Source: an uncultured Clostridia bacterium
Lineage (GTDB): Bacteria; Bacillota; Clostridia; Lachnospirales; Lachnospiraceae
Assembly: GCA_947385955.1 (NCBI GenBank)
Contig: CANDNA010000026.1
Span: 1 to 46,006 of the forward strand
Direction of reading: 5' to 3'
DNA length: 46,006 bases
Shown: positions 8,501 through 16,640 of the stretch, piece after piece
How the letters are laid out: every line of letters begins with the position of its first letter
How positions within the stretch are numbered: the first letter of the stretch is position 1
Notes under the pieces: model-generated
Seen by the model: the letters and a program-made list of their open reading frames with translations, nothing else
What the model was told of the DNA's origin: nothing
The model's database searches: none
Translations under genes and position numbers: made by a program

Positions 8501-8982
8501 ATCGCATCCGGAAACACCTCCTGATGTTCCCTTCCCCACAGGCACAGCGCCCTTGCTTCCTCCGTATGACCGCATCTCAGCTCTGACACACACAATCCGC
8601 CCCGGACAGCCAGTCTCTCTGCCCAGGCATTTTCCCCACCCAGGAGCGGAAGCGTTTCCTCCAGATCTTCTGCCCTGGCTTTGTAAGCATCCTCCAAAAA
8701 CCAGGGCCATGCCATCGCGCCGCCTACTTTGACAAGAAACCGCAAATACCGCCCCAGCTCCTGTGTCCGTTTCTTTTTCCACAGCATTTCCACATAATCC
8801 CCGCTGCCTCTCCGGAAAGGAAAAAAGTCCTGTGGTTCTGCTTCTGCAAGCAATCCCATATCTTCCGGTGTTTCCATATCCAGATACTTTTCCGCAATGT
8901 TCTGGTTGGTTGTTGACAATTTTAACTGCTCAAACAGATTCTGCCGCCACTGTTTTTCGGTTCCTTTTTTCTGGATTCCCAT
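5533..8982 (-). CDS. Large DUF4132-domain protein
   Basis: The protein has 1149 residues from ATG 8982; the frame extends upstream to a TTG at 9036, but that codon lies inside a terminator hairpin and has no ribosome site, whereas AGGAAG precedes 8982. The bulk is alpha-helical with repeat-like character (HEAT/ARM style). The last 250 or so residues carry the DUF4132 pattern: a basic helix with RLEQAFVEVRFW, then NPIMRLFATELIWG, and the late SDYEVIQPFPQLERPVY. DUF4132 proteins are often linked to WGR domains and were once named after molybdate metabolism, but their biochemical role is unsettled; no WGR domain is seen here. No signal peptide or membrane helix is evident. It follows the rhomboid/sigma-like genes on the same strand but behind a terminator. 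Confidence 0.8.
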   Translation of the reverse strand: MGIQKKGTEKQWRQNLFEQLKLSTTNQNIAEKYLDMETPEDMGLLAEAEPQDFFPFRRGSGDYVEMLWKKKRTQELGRYLRFLVKVGGAMAWPWFLEDAYKARAEDLEETLPLLGGENAWAERLAVRGGLCVSELRCGHTEEARALCLWGREHQEVFPDAIGMCYDFGRELTAEKGAENRMFLSAVYLHHMPPEAAPEMVRYLEKRLTDAVFAAIRLPNAEEGELLSWLRTADRGTPFPRRLLSVLSKGGMNRMLGVMIGICAFLTIRHSVRLELLLRIVSAVDAGYRGPESTVLKICMEVTEPERFDEQMAEIEKMLPAPDGAYLIWCMKEQYEGGINRVIAGEPETVRAAGENLESEDYCELLKRVRTINPVLYQELQVSCKEVLCAKLAGELARENAYLWQEEAAGYLMGTNPLEVLEPCMSKWKSFDVFREQICLKIEKLKEIGAVSMYRRAVVLEIMRKESGYFKYYRLSDQEKPGRRVPKEESLLTDQEQVRAMICVLEEEGVPVGLMAEGLSGMWDGLKDQEEKAAFLERCIQVVEEKLKGQNGEAWEAGLKEAMERGSTEACCLCLHIFARIDGSYRALLFSCAGNPVKQVRELLLFLCESHREWEGEILSLLASKKVRERELAVLVLETWEEPCYLSWLREALEKEKNAKLARLMEEVAGALKKETDAGTAGSQDGSWQPGRETERIAAGILRGAAARKVEWVKNLALPEVRWKNGMTVSPDYMLSLLAAYAQMDTPGIKETAAGLARFLAQDMLADYMYAVYEGWLEMGAEAKKRWILYAFSIHGGEKSASVLYRQIDIWAGQSRGTVAMEAVHALAENGSQDALFYIEQMSRKSGFRQVKHAAAEVFAGMAARLGIDQEELRDRLVPDLGPSVPGKRDDPERAVSALKQMKQQVKTVVADQKKRLEQAFVEVRFWQVEKWQALFVKNPIMRLFATELIWGVYQDNSLQRTFRYMEDGSFNTANGEECTLPEAGMIGLVHPLELADEELAAWKEQLSDYEVIQPFPQLERPVYRPAEEDKEKTAFTRFYGTRKNGRVLSERLLAEGWIQETALGAGVYTRFFRNDKTRAAELTVSGCAAGWEYEEGEVMLSELCFYRFSEEAVDETALQKAPACPLSKVSPRYFSEVVLQVMTAVGILW

Positions 8983-9030
8983 ACCTGTTTTCTTCCTGTC
9001 CTTTCCGGGTCTGCCCCGATATAAAATAAA

Positions 9031-9069
9031 ATGCAAAAAATCTGCCCCGGAATCCCAACGGCAGATTTT
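9031..9069 (-). terminator. Intrinsic terminator before the DUF4132 gene
   Basis: On the minus strand the arms AAAATCTGCC and GGCAGATTTT form a 10-bp stem followed by a T-rich run. It closes the rhomboid/sigma-like/136-aa operon 10 bp after the last stop codon. Confidence 0.8.
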
Positions 9070-9078
9070 CTCTCTTTT

Positions 9079-9489
9079 CTACAGACTCATCATCATCATA
9101 TGAAGTTTGGTCAGCACCATTTCCTCCACCACGATCTCGTCCTGCCTGGCCTTCCATTCCCCATTCCCTGCAATCTCTTCAATGGTATGGTATTCGCTCC
9201 GGTACTGCCATGTCCCTTTGGAAGAACGCACGGGAAAATCCAGTTTGAATCTGGCTTTCAGTTGTTTGTAAACCAGATAGGACAAATCTGTGTCTTTGAT
9301 ATAGAAGATATGGTTTTCCGGTGTGGTATCTCCCGCCACTTCCTTCAAAATATAATGGCTTAAAATGGCTTTCAGCTTAAACGGAATCTCATCAGTATCC
9401 ATCATTTCCTGATACGTATACTTGGCCCCGATATATACTTTGGACACATCCTGCATCACATACTTAAAATCACGGTTTTCTTCTGTCAT
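9079..9489 (-). CDS. Conserved-looking 136-aa protein of unknown function
   Basis: I do not recognise a family. The 136-residue product is soluble and charged, with a mixed alpha/beta look, and ends in a Met-rich tail (KLHMMMMSL). Its start overlaps the end of the sigma-like gene by 20 bp, with GAGGAT just before the ATG, so translation of the two is probably coupled. It is last in the rhomboid/sigma-like operon and is followed by a strong terminator. The tight overlap suggests a partner of the sigma-like protein, for instance an inhibitor or adaptor, but this is inference from position only. Confidence 0.75.
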   Translation of the reverse strand: MTEENRDFKYVMQDVSKVYIGAKYTYQEMMDTDEIPFKLKAILSHYILKEVAGDTTPENHIFYIKDTDLSYLVYKQLKARFKLDFPVRSSKGTWQYRSEYHTIEEIAGNGEWKARQDEIVVEEMVLTKLHMMMMSL

Positions 9490-10225
9490 TTCTATCCTCT
9501 ATCCCATCTATTTTTCCACCGCTGAGCCGCAGCGCTTCCTCTATCTCTTCCACGGTCATTTCCGTTTCCCGGGCCAGCTCCTGTACCGTTATCTTACGCA
9601 GCAGCGCATCCGAAAGCTCTTTTGCCGCATCTGCCACCTGATTTACCTTTTGTGCCGCTATTTTTCCGATGTCCCCGTTTCGGGCATGTTCGGCAACCAG
9701 TCTGTCCATTGCATCCATAACCTGACGTCCCAGCATGCCCCATGCTTCATGGGGCGACTCCAGAGCGCCCAAAAGTTCCACGCCCAGTACCAGAGCCATA
9801 TTCCCCTCTCCCACCAGATCCTCCAGATCGGCCCCCTGTCCTGCATACAGTCTGGCCATATCCGCCACCTGGGGCAGAAACAGGCTGATCAGTTCTTGTT
9901 TGGCAGATGCCTCCCCTGCCATAGCAGACAGAATCACCGCTTCCTGTATTCCTTCCCCCGGCTGCTCCGGTAGTGCAATCTCCTGCAGATACCATTCCAG
10001 ATAATTTCTGTCTGCTTCTTCCATATTCCCGAAGACATCCACCGGCTCTCCTATCCCGATACCATGCTTCTGCAAATACTCATGGATCATTGCCAGTTGA
10101 TCCTGAGCCAGAGAAAAGGAGGCAAACGCCTGTGCGATCTCTTCGGCGCTGATCATGCCTCCCTGCTCCTTCCCCTTTTTCCTGACCTGCTCCAATGTCC
10201 GGCCAAAAGCCACTTCTCTGTCCAT
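9470..10225 (-). CDS. Sigma-70-like protein with regions 1.1, 2 and 3 but no region 4
   Basis: The product has 251 residues from ATG 10225, chosen because AGAGG lies 5 nt upstream; ATG 10237 is possible. The N-terminus (residues about 8-55, with QVRKKGKEQGGMISAEEIAQAF) resembles sigma region 1.1. The middle (AKQELISLFLPQVADMARLY, then LEDLVGEGNMALVLGVE) matches the core-binding part of region 2. The C-terminus (VQELARETEMTVEEIEEALRL) matches the region 3 helix-turn-helix. Region 4, which reads the -35 box, is absent, and the usual aromatic residues for -10 melting are not obvious. It may bind RNA polymerase without acting as a classical sigma, as a decoy or co-factor. It overlaps the next gene by 20 bp and follows the rhomboid-fold gene by 48 bp. 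Confidence 0.8.
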   Translation of the reverse strand: MDREVAFGRTLEQVRKKGKEQGGMISAEEIAQAFASFSLAQDQLAMIHEYLQKHGIGIGEPVDVFGNMEEADRNYLEWYLQEIALPEQPGEGIQEAVILSAMAGEASAKQELISLFLPQVADMARLYAGQGADLEDLVGEGNMALVLGVELLGALESPHEAWGMLGRQVMDAMDRLVAEHARNGDIGKIAAQKVNQVADAAKELSDALLRKITVQELARETEMTVEEIEEALRLSGGKIDGIEDRNDRRKP

Positions 10226-10273
10226 ATAACCTCTCATACCTGCACCGCGGCAAAACTGCCCGCAGCAGACTTT

Positions 10274-11149
10274 CTAATGCTTCTTTACATGTTCATGGGT
10301 AAACAGATGGTCCTGGCAATATTCGTAATTGCCTTCACATTTGGAGCAGAACCTGAACTCCAGATTTCCGTCCAGCTCCGTGCGTCCGCAGACCGCACAC
10401 TTATGCCTGGTGACACCGGCGCTTTTTTTCACCTCATGCCGGAACACCTGACGCCTGCGCATCTGCTTTGGACTCATCTGCATACTGCTGCGGGTACCCA
10501 GGAAAAAAATCACCAGATTCAGAAGGGACGCACCGATGATAATCCGTCCCGCAATCCCGCTCTGGAAAAAAGCCACCAGTGTGACTGCCGCATCCAAAAG
10601 CCCCAGCCATTTGATTTTCACAGGAATAATAAGAAACAGATAAATCTGCATCTCCGGGTAGGTCAGCGCAAACGCGAGAAAAATGGACAACTGCACATAG
10701 TAGGTACTGAAGGCACTGAAAAAAGATCCTACAATATCCCGGAAAAAGACAGGCGCCCCATATGTGGCAATCTCTGCCGGAAACACCAGATAACAATACC
10801 CCAAAAGCAGAAAGCTGCCCAGAATCGTAAATAGAATACCACTGAACAAGTATAGATTATAACGGAATACACCCCAGGTCCGCTCCAGTGTGGTACCCAG
10901 CCAGTAATAAAAATACAGCGATATCAGCAAAAACACACTCAGCTCTCCCGGCGGTATAATCAGCCATGTCACCAGCCTCCATACCTGTCCATGCAGGATC
11001 AGATACGGGTTCAGTGTCAGATATTCCAAAAATCCCCGGTTGACCAGCTTAATGGCATACCCGAATCCATAGCAGGTCACCAGGATCAGAGAAAGATTCG
11101 AAATGGCATACCTGCCGAATTTTCGTTCCAGCTTATCTAAAAATCTCAT
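10274..11149 (-). CDS. Rhomboid-fold membrane protein with C-terminal zinc ribbon
   Basis: The protein has 291 residues with about six membrane helices in the first 215, including the rhomboid-like loop HGQVWRLVTWLIIP and the following tyrosine-rich helix. I see no GxSG serine motif and no matching catalytic histidine, so it is probably an inactive rhomboid (pseudoprotease/Derlin-like). The cytoplasmic tail has two Cys pairs (CAVCGRTE and FCSKCEGNYEYC) followed by HLFTHEH, which looks like a small zinc ribbon. It leads the operon with the sigma-like gene, so a membrane-to-transcription link is an attractive but unproven idea. A GAAGG-type site precedes ATG 11149. Confidence 0.85.
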   Translation of the reverse strand: MRFLDKLERKFGRYAISNLSLILVTCYGFGYAIKLVNRGFLEYLTLNPYLILHGQVWRLVTWLIIPPGELSVFLLISLYFYYWLGTTLERTWGVFRYNLYLFSGILFTILGSFLLLGYCYLVFPAEIATYGAPVFFRDIVGSFFSAFSTYYVQLSIFLAFALTYPEMQIYLFLIIPVKIKWLGLLDAAVTLVAFFQSGIAGRIIIGASLLNLVIFFLGTRSSMQMSPKQMRRRQVFRHEVKKSAGVTRHKCAVCGRTELDGNLEFRFCSKCEGNYEYCQDHLFTHEHVKKH

Positions 11150-11242
11150 GTTTCTCTACCTTCATCCTCGTCTTTCCTGCAGACGGCCCCTGAAAAAAGA
11201 AAAGGAAAATTCTTCCACATGTTCCGCCGCATATATGAATAT

Positions 11243-11271
11243 ATTCTATCATTCGAATATACAAAAGTAAA
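11243..11271 (-). promoter_or_regulatory. Promoter of the rhomboid/sigma-like operon
   Basis: On the minus strand TTTACT (11266-11271) and TAGAAT (11243-11248) are 17 bp apart, with a TG one base before the -10. The leader to the start codon is about 90 bp. Confidence 0.55.
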
Positions 11272-11320
11272 CCGAACTTTTTCTAAACATTTTACTCATA
11301 CAATTTTAATATTTGAAACG

Positions 11321-11349
11321 TTGCATTTTGTCAGAAGCTGTCGTATAAT
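11321..11349 (+). promoter_or_regulatory. Promoter of the dehydratase-activase gene
   Basis: TTGCAT (11321-11326) and a perfect TATAAT (11344-11349) are 17 bp apart, 52 bp before the start codon. A second TATAAT lies at 11370-11375 without a good -35. Confidence 0.7.
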
Positions 11350-11401
11350 AGTCAAGGTTTTCGTGTACGTATAATAAATAAGAAGAAAGAGTGATAATTT
11401 T

Positions 11402-14400
11402 ATGGATAACGCTCGTTATTATTTAGGAATTGACATCGGTTCCACCACTGTTAAGATAGCGATTCTGGATGGCAGCCATGCCATTCTTTTTTCCGATTAC
11501 AAAAGACATTTTGCAAATATAAGGGAAACGCTTTCTGATCTACTGCAGGAGGCATATACCAAACTTGGAAACATTACGCTTCATCCCGTAATCACAGGCT
11601 CCGGCGGACTGGCACTGGCCAATTATCTGCAGATCCCTTTTGTGCAGGAGGTCATCGCAGTGGCCGCTTCGCTGGAAACCTTTGCACCCAAAACCGATGT
11701 GGCCATCGAACTGGGCGGCGAAGATGCCAAAATCATTTATTTCGAACACGGCAACGTGGAACAGCGCATGAACGGAATCTGTGCAGGAGGCACAGGCTCT
11801 TTTATTGATCAGATGGCATCCCTGCTGCAGACCGATGCATCCGGTTTAAATGAGTATGCCAGAAATTACCAGTCTTTATACACCATTGCAGCCCGCTGCG
11901 GCGTATTTGCCAAGTCGGATATACAGCCGCTGATCAATGACGGCGCTACAAAAGAAGATCTGGCTGCTTCCATTTTTCAGGCGGTGGTCAATCAGACCAT
12001 CAGCGGACTGGCCTGCGGCAAGCCTATCCGGGGACATGTGGCTTTTCTGGGCGGCCCCCTGCACTTTCTGACCGAACTGAAGGCTGCTTTTATCCGTACC
12101 CTGAAGCTGGATGAAGAACATATTATCGACACCGACAATTCCCACCTGTTTGCAGCAATGGGCTCTGCGCTGCAATATAAAGAGACTACATTCTGCACCA
12201 TGCAGGAAATGGCGGAAAAACTTTCCCGGACGATACAGATGGAATTTGAAGTGGAGCGTATGGAACCCCTCTTTACCACCCGGGAAGAATACGAAGCATT
12301 CCGCAGGCGGCACAGCAGCCACCGGGTTGCCACAGCCGATCTGGCCTCCTGTCACGGGAACTGCTATCTGGGCATTGACGCAGGCAGCACCACAACCAAG
12401 ATCGCACTGGTGGATGAGGACGGCTCTCTTTTGTACTCCTTTTATTCCGGCAATAACGGCAGTCCTCTGAAAACTGCCATTGCCGCCATCAAAGACATCT
12501 ATGCCAAACTGCCGCCGGATGTAAAGATCGTCCGTTCCTGTTCCACCGGATACGGCGAAGCGCTGATGAAAGCCGCCTTTTTGCTGGATGACGGAGAAGT
12601 GGAAACGGTGGCCCATTACTATGCCGCCGCATTTTTCAATCCGTCCGTAGACTGTATTCTGGACATCGGCGGACAGGATATGAAATGTATCAAAATCAAA
12701 AATCACACGGTGGACAGCGTACAGTTAAATGAAGCATGCTCCAGCGGATGCGGTTCTTTTATCGAAACCTTTGCCAAATCCCTGAACTTCAGCGTGGAGG
12801 AATTTGCCTCTGCCGCTCTCTTTGCCGCCCATCCCATTGATCTGGGAACGCGCTGTACCGTATTTATGAATTCCAAGGTGAAACAGGCACAGAAGGAAGG
12901 CGCCGAAGTATCCGATATTTCCGCCGGACTTGCCTATTCCGTTATCAAAAATGCCTTGTTCAAAGTCATTAAAGTATCCGATGCCTCTGAGCTGGGACGC
13001 CATATCGTCGTACAGGGCGGCACCTTTTATAACGATGCCGTCCTGCGGAGCTTTGAAAAGATCGCAGACTGTCAGGCCATCCGTCCGGATATCGCAGGCA
13101 TTATGGGCGCCTTCGGTGCGGCGCTCATCGCAAGAGAACGTTTCCGGTCCGAAAAAAATTACCGGACAACCATGCTGACCATCGACAAAATCAACCGGCT
13201 GCAGTTTGAAACCAGTATGGCCACCTGCAAGGGCTGTACCAATAACTGCCGCCTTACCATCAATCAGTTTACCGGCGGCCGGCAGTATATTTCCGGCAAT
13301 CGCTGCGAAAGAGGCATTGGCAAAAAGAAAAATGAAAACAATGTACCCAACCTTTTCGCCTATAAGCTGCAGAGAATGTTTGATTATGAACCTCTTTCGG
13401 CCGACAATGCGCCCAGAGGACGGGTCGGCATTCCCAGAGTGCTGAATATGTACGAGAATTATCCATTCTGGTTTACCTTTTTTACGGATCTGGGCTATCA
13501 GGTGGTCCTTTCCCCGGTATCCAACCGGAAGATTTACGAACTGGGGATTGAATCCATCCCCAGCGAATCCGAGTGTTACCCTGCCAAACTGGCACATGGG
13601 CATGTGACCTGGCTGCTGCGGCACAAGGTATCGTTTATCTTCTATCCTGCCCTGTTTTATGAGCGAAAAGAATTTGAAGACGCCAGCAACCACTATAACT
13701 GTCCCATTGTCACATCCTATTCGGAAAACATCAAAAACAACATTGATGAAATCCGGCAGGGAAAAGTGATCTTCCGCAATCCGTTTCTGTCCTTCCGGGA
13801 TCTTGATACAGCAGCCGCAGCTCTGGAAAGAGAGTTTTCCGAAATCCCGGCAGACGAAATCCGTGCTGCAGCGGCGCACGCATGGCAGGAACTTGACAAC
13901 GCCAGAAACGATATGCGAAAAAAAGGCGAAGAAACTCTGGAATATCTGAAAACCACCGGAAAGCATGGGATCGTCCTGGCCGGACGCCCCTACCATATCG
14001 ATCCGGAGATCAATCACGGCATCCCGGAGCTGATTACCGGCTATGACCTCGCTGTCCTGACAGAGGATGCAGTTTCCCATCTGGGCAGGCCCCAGCGCCC
14101 TCTGCTGGTTTCCGACCAGTGGATGTATCATTCCCGCCTGTATGCAGCAGCGGCTTATGTGCGTACCACCCAAAACCTGGATCTGATCCAGCTCAACTCC
14201 TTTGGCTGCGGCCTGGATGCCGTGACGACCGATCAGGTAAACGATATTTTGTCAGGCTCCGGCAAAATCTATACCTGCCTGAAAATTGACGAAGTGAACA
14301 ACCTGGGGGCCGCCAGGATCCGTGTACGCTCCCTGATCTCTGCACTCCGTGTACGGGAACAGCAGGGAACCCGGCCGGTCCCCGTTTCCACTGCCGCCGG

Positions 14401-15658
14401 CAAAGTTCCTTTTACGGAGGAAATGCGCAAAGAGTATACCATACTCTGCCCCCAGATGTCCCCGATTCATTTTGAACTGCTGGAAACAGCCATCCGTTCC
14501 TGCGGCTATCATCTGGAGGTGCTGCCCAATGACAACCGGCATGCAGTGGAAATGGGATTGAAATATGTAAATAATGACGCCTGTTATCCTTCTCTGCTGG
14601 TGGTGGGACAGATTATGGAAGCACTCCATTCCGGCAGATATGATTTAAACAAAGTGGCTGTTATTATGAGCCAGACAGGAGGGGGATGCCGCGCCACCAA
14701 TTATGTAGGCTTTATCCGCCGGGCACTGGAAAAGGCAGGGATGCAGCAAATCCCGGTGATCTCTCTGAACCTGGCCGGCATTGAAAGCAATCCCGGATTC
14801 CATCTCAGCATGGGACTCTTTATCAGGACCGCCTATGCGGCTGTACTGGGAGACATTTTTATGCGCTGCCTGTACCGTATGCGCCCCTATGAAAAAGAAG
14901 CCGGTTCCGCTCAGGCCCTGCACCGGAAATGGGCCGGACAGTGTAAAGCCTTCCTGTCAGGCAGGCACCCGGATTACTTCCGGTTCCGCCGCCTGTGCAA
15001 AGACATCATCCGGGAATTTGATGCGCTGCCCGTCACAGATACCCCAAAGCCCAGAGTGGGAATCGTAGGGGAAATTCTGGTGAAATTTTCTCCTGCGGCA
15101 AACAATGATCTGGTCAGACTGCTGGAGGCGGAAGGGGCGGAAGCCGTGGTACCTGATCTTCTGGACTTCATGCTGTACTGTTTTTACAACCAGATTTACA
15201 AGGCAGAAAACCTGGGAACCAGTAAAAAGGCCGCACGACTTTCCGCACTGGGCATTCGGGGACTCTCTTTCCTGCGCAGGCCCGCTGCATCGGCCTTCAG
15301 AAAAAGCCGGCACTTTACGCCGCCGGCCAATATATACGAACTGGTTTCCTATGCAAAGCCCATCGTTTCCATCGGCAATCAGACCGGAGAGGGCTGGTTC
15401 CTGACCGGAGAAATGATGGAACTGATCCACAGCGGCGTACACAACATCGTATGCACCCAGCCTTTCGGCTGTCTGCCCAATCACGTGGTGGGAAAAGGGG
15501 TTATCAAAGAACTGCGCCGCCGTTATCCCACTTCCAACATCGTAGCCATCGACTATGATCCGGGAGCCAGTGAAGTCAACCAGCTCAACCGTATCAAGCT
15601 GATGTTGTCAACCGCTCAGAAAAATCTGAAAAAAGAGAGAAAAACAACAACAGAATAA
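11402..15658 (+). CDS. 2-hydroxyacyl-CoA dehydratase activase/dehydratase fusion (BadF/BadG/BcrA/BcrD family)
   Basis: This 1418-residue protein joins parts that are separate in classical systems. Residues about 5-270 and 320-590 are two ASKHA ATPase domains ([14 protein letters not shown] and [14 protein letters not shown]), each with the Cys-containing glycine loop ([21 protein letters not shown]) that holds a bridging [4Fe-4S] cluster in dimeric activators. Near residue 600 is a Cys cluster (CKGCTNNC). Residues from about 670 carry a DUF2229-type domain, and the last 400 resemble the Fe-S dehydratase subunit, with several conserved Cys. Activators of this family use ATP to push one electron into a dehydratase. 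Proteins of this giant form are common in gut anaerobes but their substrate is unknown. It is monocistronic with its own promoter and terminator. Confidence 0.92.
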   Translation: MDNARYYLGIDIGSTTVKIAILDGSHAILFSDYKRHFANIRETLSDLLQEAYTKLGNITLHPVITGSGGLALANYLQIPFVQEVIAVAASLETFAPKTDVAIELGGEDAKIIYFEHGNVEQRMNGICAGGTGSFIDQMASLLQTDASGLNEYARNYQSLYTIAARCGVFAKSDIQPLINDGATKEDLAASIFQAVVNQTISGLACGKPIRGHVAFLGGPLHFLTELKAAFIRTLKLDEEHIIDTDNSHLFAAMGSALQYKETTFCTMQEMAEKLSRTIQMEFEVERMEPLFTTREEYEAFRRRHSSHRVATADLASCHGNCYLGIDAGSTTTKIALVDEDGSLLYSFYSGNNGSPLKTAIAAIKDIYAKLPPDVKIVRSCSTGYGEALMKAAFLLDDGEVETVAHYYAAAFFNPSVDCILDIGGQDMKCIKIKNHTVDSVQLNEACSSGCGSFIETFAKSLNFSVEEFASAALFAAHPIDLGTRCTVFMNSKVKQAQKEGAEVSDISAGLAYSVIKNALFKVIKVSDASELGRHIVVQGGTFYNDAVLRSFEKIADCQAIRPDIAGIMGAFGAALIARERFRSEKNYRTTMLTIDKINRLQFETSMATCKGCTNNCRLTINQFTGGRQYISGNRCERGIGKKKNENNVPNLFAYKLQRMFDYEPLSADNAPRGRVGIPRVLNMYENYPFWFTFFTDLGYQVVLSPVSNRKIYELGIESIPSESECYPAKLAHGHVTWLLRHKVSFIFYPALFYERKEFEDASNHYNCPIVTSYSENIKNNIDEIRQGKVIFRNPFLSFRDLDTAAAALEREFSEIPADEIRAAAAHAWQELDNARNDMRKKGEETLEYLKTTGKHGIVLAGRPYHIDPEINHGIPELITGYDLAVLTEDAVSHLGRPQRPLLVSDQWMYHSRLYAAAAYVRTTQNLDLIQLNSFGCGLDAVTTDQVNDILSGSGKIYTCLKIDEVNNLGAARIRVRSLISALRVREQQGTRPVPVSTAAGKVPFTEEMRKEYTILCPQMSPIHFELLETAIRSCGYHLEVLPNDNRHAVEMGLKYVNNDACYPSLLVVGQIMEALHSGRYDLNKVAVIMSQTGGGCRATNYVGFIRRALEKAGMQQIPVISLNLAGIESNPGFHLSMGLFIRTAYAAVLGDIFMRCLYRMRPYEKEAGSAQALHRKWAGQCKAFLSGRHPDYFRFRRLCKDIIREFDALPVTDTPKPRVGIVGEILVKFSPAANNDLVRLLEAEGAEAVVPDLLDFMLYCFYNQIYKAENLGTSKKAARLSALGIRGLSFLRRPAASAFRKSRHFTPPANIYELVSYAKPIVSIGNQTGEGWFLTGEMMELIHSGVHNIVCTQPFGCLPNHVVGKGVIKELRRRYPTSNIVAIDYDPGASEVNQLNRIKLMLSTAQKNLKKERKTTTE

Positions 15659-15695
15659 TACTTGTTCCTGTATTGCTTTTCTTTCCTGTATTTCT

Positions 15696-15749
15696 AAAGC
15701 GTCAAAAAAGATACTTGTTCCGTATACTTTTTTGACGCTTTTGTTTTAC
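15696..15749 (+). terminator. Intrinsic terminator after the dehydratase-activase gene
   Basis: A perfect 15-bp stem (15696-15710 with 15727-15741) is followed by TTTTGTTTT. It lies between convergent genes and probably also stops the AmmeMemoRadiSam operon from the other side. Confidence 0.9.
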
Positions 15750-15773
15750 AGGGAGGAGCTTGCTGCTATTCAT

Positions 15774-16625
15774 TCAGCAGTTTCCCACATAAACATAACG
15801 GAGAAACTCTCCTGCCGCCTCTGCAAGACGATACACCTGACCTACCTCTGTGGCTTCTCTGTCCCTCATATGATAACGGGGGAAAAAACGGGTGACATGT
15901 AACGGGATTTCCCTGTCAAGGGAAGCGATCCACCCGGCCTCCCTGCGCATTTCCGCCTCACTGTCATTTTCCCCCGGCACAATCAATGTGGTTAGCTCCA
16001 CATGACATCCTTCCTGTGCCCGTCTGATAAATTCTTTTACTGCTTCCAGACTGCCTCCCAGCTTCTGATAATATGCCTCTTCAAATCCTTTCAGATCAAT
16101 ATTCATCGCATCCGTCAGAGGCAGCAGCTCCTCCAGCACTTCGGGCGCCGCCGTCCCATTGGTTACAAGCACCGTTTTCATCCCACAGGCTTTCACCCGT
16201 TCTGCCGTATCCCGTACATATTCCCAGCCGATCAACGGTTCATTGTAGGTAAATGCCACCCCAATGTTTCCGTCCCCTTCATATGCCTGTGCCAACTCTG
16301 CCAGCTCCTGCGGGGACAGAAACCTCCATTCCGGTTTCCTGTCACGGGATTCCCCTTTTCCGGCCCCGGACGGCATGGAAATTTCATGATTCTGGCAAAA
16401 AGGGCATCGCAGATTGCATCCGTAGCTGCCCACAGACAAAATCCGGCTTCCCGGATAAAATCTCCGCAGTGGTTTTTTCTCAATGGGATCCAGTGCTAGA
16501 GAGGTAACCCGGCCATAGTTTTCGCATACCACAACGCCGTCCACATTTTTCCGCCCTCTGCAAAGCCCCATCTGGCCCGGCTCCAGAGCGCAGTGATGCA
16601 GACATACCTGACAAACTGTTTTCAT
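15774..16625 (-). CDS. amrS: AmmeMemoRadiSam system radical SAM enzyme
   Basis: The 283-residue protein opens with a Cys-rich segment (CQVCLHHC and later GLCRGRK) typical of this family. It then has the radical SAM motif CX3CX2C in CNLRCPFCQN near residue 75. Later segments (VAFTYNEPLIGWEY, TNGTAAPEVLEELLPL, DLKGF) follow the pyruvate-formate-lyase-activating-enzyme-like pattern. It cleaves S-adenosylmethionine to start radical chemistry; the target in this system is not established. AGGAGG precedes ATG 16625. The gene begins 15 bp after the Memo/AMMECR1 fusion, so the system is complete in two genes. Confidence 0.93.
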   Translation of the reverse strand: MKTVCQVCLHHCALEPGQMGLCRGRKNVDGVVVCENYGRVTSLALDPIEKKPLRRFYPGSRILSVGSYGCNLRCPFCQNHEISMPSGAGKGESRDRKPEWRFLSPQELAELAQAYEGDGNIGVAFTYNEPLIGWEYVRDTAERVKACGMKTVLVTNGTAAPEVLEELLPLTDAMNIDLKGFEEAYYQKLGGSLEAVKEFIRRAQEGCHVELTTLIVPGENDSEAEMRREAGWIASLDREIPLHVTRFFPRYHMRDREATEVGQVYRLAEAAGEFLRYVYVGNC

Positions 16626-16640
16626 AAGATTCCTCCTGCG

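Noticed and set aside
9004-9036. TTG start for the DUF4132 gene
   Set aside because: It lies in the terminator tail and lacks a ribosome site; ATG 8982 fits better.
12725-14173. A 482-codon minus-strand frame
   Set aside because: It is antisense to the dehydratase-activase gene, a high-GC-third-position artefact.
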